Shown here one piece after another: positions 33,762 to 38,940 of a DNA stretch of 38,940 nt (positions are counted from its first letter, which is position 1; each line of letters opens with the position of its first letter). The DNA lies in assembly GCA_902788275.1 (NCBI GenBank), contig CADAJV010000014.1, forward strand, positions 1 to 38,940, read 5' to 3'. The notes below the pieces were generated by a model. The model did not search any database. It saw only the letters and a list, made by a program, of their open reading frames with translations, and was not told the origin of the DNA. This stretch comes from an uncultured Bacteroidales bacterium. Lineage in GTDB: Bacteria; Bacteroidota; Bacteroidia; Bacteroidales; Bacteroidaceae. The position numbers and the translations under genes were made by a program.

Positions 33762-33857
33762 GCCCCGGCCCTATGGGCCACCACCTATAAGCGGAGCCCC
33801 TAGGGGGAGAAGAGGAAAGGTAATCCTCGCACAGCGAGGGGCCTGTAGGGCCGGGGC
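33762..33857. repeat. inverted repeat GCCCCGGCCCTA in the GH92 3' region
   Basis: GCCCCGGCCCTA (33762-33773) and its exact reverse complement (33846-33857) bracket a GC-rich, structured 72-nt stretch. The word TTTACTTTCATAAGCCCC just before it (about 33749-33766) is related to three copies at 38664-38737. Confidence 0.65.
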
Positions 33858-33890
33858 GTGCGAAACGAACTTTTAGGAGACAGAAATAAT

Positions 33891-33924
33891 AGAGAAAGAG
33901 GCCCTGAATGAGGACCTCTTTTTC
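33891..33924. terminator. bidirectional terminator between GH92 and the repeat protein
   Basis: AAAGAGG (33895-33901) pairs with CCTCTTT (33915-33921), with additional CCT/AGG pairing inside, followed by a T-run on the plus strand. It lies between the convergent stops at 33735 and 33942. Confidence 0.75.
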
Positions 33925-33941
33925 TGTAGCTGTAGGGCTTG

Positions 33942-34406
33942 TCAGATCATTCCGATGACAGCGAGCAGGATAGGGTGTATCACTCCGTCTATTGTGAACG
34001 CAATGTCTCCGACATAGGTGCTGTTGCCCTTGTATAGCTTTTTGCCTCCGATGGTGTAGAGCATGTTGCCTACATAGGTGGTGTTGCCCTGATAGAGGTG
34101 CTTGCCGTCCCAGGTGTAGATGATGTCGCCTACATAGGAACTGTTGCCTTTGTAGATTTTGCCGCCGTCGTAGGTGTAGAGGACGTTGCCTACGTATGTG
34201 GTGTTGCCATTGTAGAGCTTCTTGCCGTCCCAGGTGTAGAGGATGCTGCCCACATAGGTGGTGTTGCCCTGATAGAGTTTCTTGCCGTCCCAGGTGTAGA
34301 GGATGTCACCGACATAGGAACTGTTTCCCTTGTAGATCTTGGTGACCTGTGCGCTGATTGACACTGCTGCAATGATGGCAGCAAATAATAAAGACAGTCT
34401 TTTCAT
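33942..34406 (-). CDS. secreted protein of six 20-residue repeats
   Basis: A 154-residue protein. A signal peptide (MKRLSLLFAAIIAAVSISAQ) is followed by six consecutive 20-residue repeats of the pattern hYxGNxxYVGxhhYTxDGKK (residues about 24-143), ending in a hydrophobic tail (PILLAVIGMI). The first four copies are almost identical, and the DNA copies are close as well, so the array is recent. The pattern of alternating strands with GN and DG turns suggests a beta-solenoid or beta-propeller-like fold. Function is unknown; probably periplasmic or on the cell surface. It is the last gene of the minus-strand porX-tsaE group. Confidence 0.85.
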   Translation of the reverse strand: MKRLSLLFAAIIAAVSISAQVTKIYKGNSSYVGDILYTWDGKKLYQGNTTYVGSILYTWDGKKLYNGNTTYVGNVLYTYDGGKIYKGNSSYVGDIIYTWDGKHLYQGNTTYVGNMLYTIGGKKLYKGNSTYVGDIAFTIDGVIHPILLAVIGMI

Positions 34407-34425
34407 AAAGCTGAGGTTTTAGGGG

Positions 34426-34875
34426 TTAGTTATTTATTTTAAGTGTACGTGACTGGTCGTCGTTGACGGTGATGTGCACTGCCACGGTCTGCTCGGGCAG
34501 CAGGGGCTCTATCAGCTCCGGCCACTCTATGAAGCAGGGGCTGCCGCTGTAGAAGTAGTCCTCTATGCCGATGTCGTAGGCCTCGGCCAGCGACTTGATG
34601 CGATAGAAGTCGAAGTGGTAAACCACGCTGTTGGACCATTTGACGGTTGGACCATTTGACGATTGCGGAACATGGTATTCATTGACTATCGCGAAGGTGG
34701 GCGATGCTATGTCGTCGGTCACTCCCATCCTGCGGCAGAGGGCCGAGATAAACGTAGTCTTGCCTGAGCCCATGCCGCCGTAGAAGGCAAAGATGCGGTG
34801 CTCCGCCAGCAGGGGCAGAAACTCCTCAGCAGCGCGGTCGAGGTCGGCAATATCTTTTATTATAATTTGCTGCAT
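34426..34875 (-). CDS. tsaE: tRNA threonylcarbamoyladenosine biosynthesis ATPase TsaE
   Basis: Essential ATPase of the t6A modification pathway, which works with TsaB, TsaC and TsaD on tRNAs that read ANN codons. Walker A is in GGMGSGKTT (about 33-41), the switch region TDDIASPTFAIVNEY at 53-67, and the conserved HFDFYRI near 90, then FIEWPE. A 12-residue stretch (about 70-82, SSNGPTVKWSNS) between these last two is encoded by a 15-bp direct repeat with 16-nt period (34631-34645 and 34647-34661) and looks like an in-frame insertion in a surface loop. It lies 38 nt downstream of porX. Confidence 0.95.
   Translation of the reverse strand: MQQIIIKDIADLDRAAEEFLPLLAEHRIFAFYGGMGSGKTTFISALCRRMGVTDDIASPTFAIVNEYHVPQSSNGPTVKWSNSVVYHFDFYRIKSLAEAYDIGIEDYFYSGSPCFIEWPELIEPLLPEQTVAVHITVNDDQSRTLKINN
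34631..34661. repeat. 15-bp direct repeat inside tsaE
   Basis: TTGGACCATTTGACG occurs at 34631-34645 and 34647-34661 (period 16). Confidence 0.85.
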
Positions 34876-34913
34876 TATGTAGTTATCTTCCCCTCCTTTG
34901 GGGGATAGGGGGG

Positions 34914-36506
34914 CTACTTCCCCTCCAGGGTAATGAGTGGTATAATCATTTCCTCCATCGACACGCCGCCGTGCTGGAATGTGTCGCGGTAGTGCGAGGC
35001 ATAGTAGTTGTAGTTGTTGGGGTAGGCAAAGAAGTGGTCGCCGTAGCAGAATACGTAGGTGGAGCTGAGGTTGGGCTGCGGCAGCTTCACGCGGCGGGGG
35101 TCCTTGATTTCAAACACCTCCTTGGCCTTGTAGGCGAGGTTCTTGCCCACCTTGAAGCGCAGGTTGGTATTGACGTCCTTGTCGCCGAGTATCTTGACGG
35201 GGTTCTCCACCAGTATGGAGCCGTGGTCGGTGGTCACCACCACCTTGTAGCCGCTCTGGGCTATGCGCTCAAAGAGGTCCTTGATCTTGGAGTGGCGAAA
35301 CCAGCTGAGCGTGATGCTGCGGTAGGCGGCCTCGTTGCCCACCAGTTCGTGGACCATCTGGTGCTCGCTGCGCGAGTGGGAGAGGATGTCTATGAAGTTG
35401 ATGATCACCACGTTGAGCTCGTTGGTCATCAGGTTGCTAAACTGCTGCATCAGGCGGTCGGCGCCCTGCGAGTCGTTGATTTTGTTGTAGCTGAAGCGCT
35501 CCTTGCGGCGGTAGCGTTGCAGCAGGGTCTGGATGAGCTGCTCCTCGTTGAGGTTCTTGCCCTCGTCCTCATCCTCGTCCACCCACAGGTCGGGGTACAT
35601 CTCCTTGATGTCGGAGGGCATGAGGCCCGAACAGATGGCGTTGCGTGCGTACTGGGTCACAGTGGGCAGTATGCTGAAGTAGAGCTCCTCGTCGATATTG
35701 AACAGGCTGCTGAGCTCGGTGGAGAGCGTGCGCCACTGGTCGTAGCGCATATTGTCAAAGATGACGAAGAACACCTTCTCCTTCTTGTCCAGCAGGGGGA
35801 ACACCTTCTGCTTTATTACGTCGGGGCTCATCAGCGGGGGGAGACTCTCAGCCTTCTCTTTCGAACTTTCGAATTCTCGAACTTTCGAACTCTGTTCTAT
35901 CCAGCGCTCGTAGTTTTGGCGGATAAACTTGGCGAAGCCGCCGTTGGCCTCCTGCTTCTGCATCTTCAGCATCTCGCTCATGTCGCTTTGCGCCTCTTGC
36001 AGCTGCAGCTCCCAATAGACCAGCTGGCGGTAGGTGCTTATCCAGTCCTGCGCCGTGCGGGCGTTCTCTATCATCATGGCCAGGTCGGCAAAGGCCTTGC
36101 GGTAGCCGGTCTGCGTCACCTCGCTCACAATCTCCTGCTTGTGGATGTTCTTCTTCAGCGTCAGCAGTATCTGGTTGGGGTTGACGGGCTTAATCAGGTA
36201 GTCGGCTATCTGCGAGCCGATGGCCTGCTCCATGATGTCCTCCTCCTCACTCTTGGTGACCATCACTATGGGCATGGCCGGCGACACGCTGCGCTCCTTG
36301 ATGCGCGTCAGCGTCTCCAGGCCGCTCAGGCCCGGCATGTGCTCGTCAAGCAGCACCAGGTCGAAGGCCTGCTGGCGGCAGAGGTCGATGGCGTCGGCTC
36401 CGTTGGTAGCCTTCACCACCTCGTAGCCTTTCTTCTCCAGAAACAGGATGTGGGCGCGCAGCAGCTCAATCTCGTCGTCAACCCACAGCAGTCGTCCATT
36501 GCTCAT
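34914..36506 (-). CDS. porX: PorX-type response regulator with PglZ domain
   Basis: A 530-residue protein starting at ATG 36506 (MSNGRLLWVDDEIELLRA); the longer frame to 36764 runs through its promoter. Residues 1-120 are a CheY-like receiver with phospho-acceptor Asp54 in LVLLDEHMPG and KPVN near 110. The rest is a PglZ alkaline-phosphatase-like domain with FVIFDNMRYDQW (metal ligand region) and TTDHGS. This architecture is that of PorX, the T9SS regulator, and the family also cleaves cyclic or linear oligonucleotides and phosphodiesters. A short repeat-derived stretch (TCGAACTTTCGAA at 35861-35873 and 35877-35889) encodes a serine/glutamate-rich linker segment. It is transcribed with tsaE. 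Confidence 0.92.
   Translation of the reverse strand: MSNGRLLWVDDEIELLRAHILFLEKKGYEVVKATNGADAIDLCRQQAFDLVLLDEHMPGLSGLETLTRIKERSVSPAMPIVMVTKSEEEDIMEQAIGSQIADYLIKPVNPNQILLTLKKNIHKQEIVSEVTQTGYRKAFADLAMMIENARTAQDWISTYRQLVYWELQLQEAQSDMSEMLKMQKQEANGGFAKFIRQNYERWIEQSSKVREFESSKEKAESLPPLMSPDVIKQKVFPLLDKKEKVFFVIFDNMRYDQWRTLSTELSSLFNIDEELYFSILPTVTQYARNAICSGLMPSDIKEMYPDLWVDEDEDEGKNLNEEQLIQTLLQRYRRKERFSYNKINDSQGADRLMQQFSNLMTNELNVVIINFIDILSHSRSEHQMVHELVGNEAAYRSITLSWFRHSKIKDLFERIAQSGYKVVVTTDHGSILVENPVKILGDKDVNTNLRFKVGKNLAYKAKEVFEIKDPRRVKLPQPNLSSTYVFCYGDHFFAYPNNYNYYASHYRDTFQHGGVSMEEMIIPLITLEGK
35861..35889. repeat. 13-bp direct repeat inside porX
   Basis: TCGAACTTTCGAA occurs at 35861-35873 and 35877-35889 (period 16). 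It encodes part of a low-complexity linker between the receiver and PglZ domains. Confidence 0.85.
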
Positions 36507-36530
36507 AGTCTCATAGGTCTTTAGTCTCTG

Positions 36531-36562
36531 CAAAGATATTACTTTTCTTCGTGCCCCCCAAA
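36531..36562 (-). promoter_or_regulatory. porX promoter
   Basis: Minus-strand -7 box TATCTTTG (36531-36538) and perfect -33 TTTG (36559-36562), 20 nt apart. The start codon at 36506 is 24 nt downstream. Confidence 0.85.
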
Positions 36563-36680
36563 TTATGTAATGACATTTTCGCTCAGCGCCACCCAAATGG
36601 CCAAATAAAACGCAATCGGCAAACCAAGAAACGGCAAATTGGGAATTTTTCTGCCAATTGTTAATAAATGCTACCATTTT

Positions 36681-36712
36681 TTTGTGCGAACGGAAAGAAA
36701 ACACTACTTTTG
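36681..36712 (+). promoter_or_regulatory. promoter of the glsA-glsB-like operon
   Basis: Perfect -33 TTTG (36681-36684) and -7 box TACTTTTG (36705-36712), 20 nt apart, divergent from the porX promoter. The start codon at 36732 is 19 nt downstream. Confidence 0.85.
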
Positions 36713-36731
36713 TATCATAATTTGGTATAGT

Positions 36732-37643
36732 ATGGCGCTCGACAACGATAGCAACAAGCCGCAAACCTCAGAACAGCAACCCCAGCACCCTAATCCCAAC
36801 CCTAAAAGCGTGGAGATTGACATTGAGAAGGTGCTCCGCGACAAGATGGGCTCCAAGGCCCGCTGGGTGCCGCGCTTTGTGGTGAGGTGGCTCAAGAAAA
36901 TTATCCATCAGGACGACATGAACTCCTTCTTTCGCGCTCACGCCGACGAGGAGGGCGTTCAGTGGCTCAAGAGCGTAGTGGACTATGCCGATATGCGCAT
37001 CACCGTCAAGGGGCTGGACAATCTGCCAGCCGACCCCGGGGCGCGCTTCACTTTTGCCAGCAACCATCCGCTGGGAGGCATCGACGGCGTGGCCCTCGGC
37101 GCCATACTTGGCGAGCACTACGACGGCAACATACGCTACCTGCTCAACGACATACTGATGAACCTGCCGGGCCTGCGCCCGCTGGGCGTGGCGGTCAATG
37201 TCACCGGCTCGCAGGGCCGCGAGGCCATGCTTAAGGTGGAGGAGGTCTTCGCCTCCAACCACCAGCTCATCATGTTTCCTGCCCAGCTATGCTCGCGCAA
37301 GATCAAGGGTCGAGTGCAGGACCTCCCATGGAAGAAGGCCGTCGTGCAAAAGAGCGTGCAGCACCACCGCGACGTGGTGCCAGTACATTTCAGCGGCCAG
37401 AACTCCAACCGTTTCTACCGTATAGCCAACCTCAGCAAGGCCCTCGGCCTCAAGGTCAACGTGGCCATGCTCTTCCTCGTTGATGAGCTATACCGCAATA
37501 TGCACAAGCCCTTCACCGTGACCATCGGCAAGCCCATCCCCTGGCAGACATTCACCGCCGAGTGCTCACATGCCGAATGGGCCCAGTGGCTCCGCAGCCA
37601 GGTCTATCAGCTGGCAGAACAGAAAGAAACAAAGCTGCAATAA
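36732..37643 (+). CDS. glsA: lysophospholipid acyltransferase family protein, GlsA-like
   Basis: A 303-residue acyltransferase of the PlsC fold. I start at 36732 (MALDNDSNKPQTSE), 19 nt after the promoter box. The acceptor motif NHPLGGIDG (about 113-121) is the NHx4-5D block, followed by a GSQGREAM block and a FPAQLCSRK block. Together with the GNAT-type gene downstream it matches the two-gene pair for glycine (or ornithine-like) aminolipids in Bacteroides: this subunit adds the second, ester-linked fatty acid. Membrane-associated. The gene symbol rests on this pairing. Confidence 0.8.
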   Translation: MALDNDSNKPQTSEQQPQHPNPNPKSVEIDIEKVLRDKMGSKARWVPRFVVRWLKKIIHQDDMNSFFRAHADEEGVQWLKSVVDYADMRITVKGLDNLPADPGARFTFASNHPLGGIDGVALGAILGEHYDGNIRYLLNDILMNLPGLRPLGVAVNVTGSQGREAMLKVEEVFASNHQLIMFPAQLCSRKIKGRVQDLPWKKAVVQKSVQHHRDVVPVHFSGQNSNRFYRIANLSKALGLKVNVAMLFLVDELYRNMHKPFTVTIGKPIPWQTFTAECSHAEWAQWLRSQVYQLAEQKETKLQ

Positions 37644-37673
37644 AACGATACCGAGAGAAATGAGATAAACCCT

Positions 37674-38660
37674 ATGGAACAAATCATCCAGCCCATTGAC
37701 AAGCAGGTGCTCAAGGCAGAGCTCACTCCCGAGCGCAAGCTGCGTCAGACCAACAAGAGTAACAACGAGATATACATCGTTACCTGGCAAGACTCGCCCA
37801 ACGTGCTCCGCGAGATTGGCCGACTCAGGGAGATAGCCTTTCGCGCCGCAGGCGGCGGCACGGGCAAGGCCCTCGACCTTGACGAGTTTGACACCTGCCC
37901 CAATCCCTACAAGCAACTCATCGTCTGGAATCCCGAGGATGAAGAGATTATTGGCGGCTACCGCTATTTCCCCGGCAACGAGATAACCCTCAATGCCGAC
38001 GGCCAGCCCCAGCTTGCCACGGGCCATATGTTCCATTTCTCCGAGCGCTTTATCCGCGACTATATGCCTCAGACCATCGAGTTGGGGCGCTCCTTCGTAA
38101 CCCTCGAGTATCAGAACACCGGCCGCTCGCTGGCCAAGAGCCTCTTTGCCCTCGACAACTTGTGGGACGGACTCGGAGCCCTTACCGTCGTGATGCCTAA
38201 CGTGCGCTATTTCTTCGGCAAGATGACCATGTACCCCAGTTTCAGCCATGTGGGGCGCGACCTTATTCTTTATTTCCTCCACAAGCATTTCGGCGATAAG
38301 GACCACCTTGTCACCGCTGTCAAGCCGCTGCTCATCGACACAGCCCCCGAATACCTTGCCTCCATCCTTACCGAGGACGACTTCAAGGCCGACTATCGTC
38401 TGCTCAACGGCGAGGTCAGGAAGCTCGGTTTCAACATCCCGCCGCTGGTCAATGCCTACATGAGCCTCTCGCCCACCATGAAGGTCTTTGGCACAGCCAT
38501 CAATCATGAGTTCGGCAACGTAGAGGAAACAGGCATCCTTATTGCCGTCGATGAGATATTGGCCGAGAAGCGCGTACGCCACATCGATTCTTACGTGCGC
38601 GAACACCCCGAGGCCGCCGACCTCCTCGGCTCAGTCCTCAATCCCCCGTTCAAGAAGTAG
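37674..38660 (+). CDS. glsB: N-acyltransferase of the 'hemolysin' GNAT family, GlsB-like
   Basis: A 328-residue protein of the COG3176 type, long misnamed putative hemolysin. Family segments include REIAFRAAGGGTGKALDLDEFD (52-73), IIGGYRYFPG (near 92-101), ELGRSFVTLEYQ (near 137-148), then NVRYFFGKMTMYPSF. GlsB enzymes transfer a 3-hydroxy fatty acid from acyl carrier protein to the amino group of glycine, the first step of glycine-lipid synthesis. It lies 30 nt downstream of the GlsA-like gene and is probably in one operon with it. Confidence 0.85.
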   Translation: MEQIIQPIDKQVLKAELTPERKLRQTNKSNNEIYIVTWQDSPNVLREIGRLREIAFRAAGGGTGKALDLDEFDTCPNPYKQLIVWNPEDEEIIGGYRYFPGNEITLNADGQPQLATGHMFHFSERFIRDYMPQTIELGRSFVTLEYQNTGRSLAKSLFALDNLWDGLGALTVVMPNVRYFFGKMTMYPSFSHVGRDLILYFLHKHFGDKDHLVTAVKPLLIDTAPEYLASILTEDDFKADYRLLNGEVRKLGFNIPPLVNAYMSLSPTMKVFGTAINHEFGNVEETGILIAVDEILAEKRVRHIDSYVREHPEAADLLGSVLNPPFKK

Positions 38661-38663
38661 AGT

Positions 38664-38737
38664 TTACTCTCATACGCCCCCTAATTAAATTTACTCTCAT
38701 ACGCCCCCGTCGGTCATAGTTACTTTCATACGCCCCT
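38664..38737. repeat. three copies of TTACTcTCATACGCCCC
   Basis: The word TTACTCTCATACGCCCC (third copy TTACTTTCATACGCCCC) occurs three times after the glsB-like stop codon, at about 27-30-nt intervals. A relative lies after the GH92 gene near 33749. Confidence 0.75.
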
Positions 38738-38752
38738 GGCAGCAAGCTGCCA

Positions 38753-38773
38753 CCCCCTCTATCTTAGAGGGGG
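38753..38773. terminator. hairpin after the glsA-glsB operon
   Basis: CCCCCTCT (38753-38760) pairs with AGAGGGGG (38766-38773) around a five-base loop. There is no T-run, so it may be a structural end or a repeat rather than an efficient terminator. Confidence 0.4.
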
Positions 38774-38847
38774 AATCGTATCCTTGCCATCAAAAGCAGA
38801 ACGGCTTGCGGTAGAACGGCTTGCAAGCTCCCCCTCTAAGATTGAAG

Positions 38848-38940
38848 TGAACCCCTAAAGTTGGACGTTAAACATATTGTTCTTCTTTATGAACTTTATC
38901 CGTGATTGTACGGGGCTCATACCATTTAACTTTATTTTTA
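38848..38940 (-). mobile_element. end of an IS3-family insertion sequence
   Basis: TGAACCCCTAAAGTTGGAC at 38848-38866 fits the terminal inverted repeat of Bacteroidetes IS3-family elements, and the transposase frame ends directly inside it. The element runs off the window. Confidence 0.75.
38855..38938 (-). CDS. IS3-family transposase, C-terminal end (partial)
   Basis: On the minus strand the last 27 codons read KIKLNGMSPVQSRIKFI... and stop at TAG (38855-38857). The word KLNGMSPVQ(Y/S)R is the typical C-terminus of IS3-type OrfB transposases (RIKLKGMSPVQYR). The rest of the gene lies beyond position 38940, so whether it is intact cannot be told. Confidence 0.8.
   Translation of the reverse strand, partial: KIKLNGMSPVQSRIKFIKKNNMFNVQL

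Overview
The window looks like a chromosomal segment of a Prevotella-type member of the Bacteroidales. The reasons are Bacteroidetes promoters (TTTG at -33 and TAnnTTTG at -7, 19-20 nt apart), a PorX-type T9SS response regulator next to tsaE, a secreted GH92 alpha-mannosidase, a glycine-lipid acyltransferase pair, a four-helix-bundle 'suffix' protein, and intergenic regions full of short repeats. The species is inferred, not proven.

Layout. 0-4.2 kb: minus-strand accessory genes (a BRO-type antirepressor with a small phage-like partner, two overlapping unknown genes, a four-helix-bundle/zinc-finger protein, a small secreted protein). 4.3-7.5 kb: an AT-rich type II restriction-modification operon with a C5-cytosine methylase, a DPPY adenine methylase and an HNH endonuclease. 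8.3-11.0 kb: a DUF262/DUF1524 (GmrSD-like) gene plus an unknown partner. 11.1-12.4 kb: three small minus-strand genes, two of them very acidic. 12.4-13.1 kb: repeat-rich spacer. 13.1-23.2 kb: an operon with an AddB-like nuclease, an AddA-like helicase-nuclease, a HAD phosphatase, an AlbA_2-WYL fusion and a zinc ribbon. 24.0-31.3 kb: an unknown protein, an AAA+ ATPase, another unknown, a DUF2130 coiled-coil nuclease-like protein, a PARG-like macro-domain hydrolase (TIGR02452), a NADAR-domain protein and a small unknown. 31.5-38.7 kb: mostly core genes (GH92, a six-repeat secreted protein, tsaE, porX, glsA-like, glsB-like). The right edge cuts into an IS3-family element.

The main observation is that three units (the DUF262 pair, the AddAB-like operon and the AAA/PARG/NADAR group) carry the same sequence, CGTATAACGGATTT, exactly 35 nt upstream of a -7-like box. 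This suggests one regulon joining end-processing nucleases, a GmrSD-like protein and two ADP-ribose-removing enzymes, with the AlbA_2-WYL protein as an attractive candidate regulator. I infer a composite, co-regulated anti-phage or DNA-damage island. No ADP-ribosyltransferase is recognisable in the window, so the source of the ADP-ribose mark is open.
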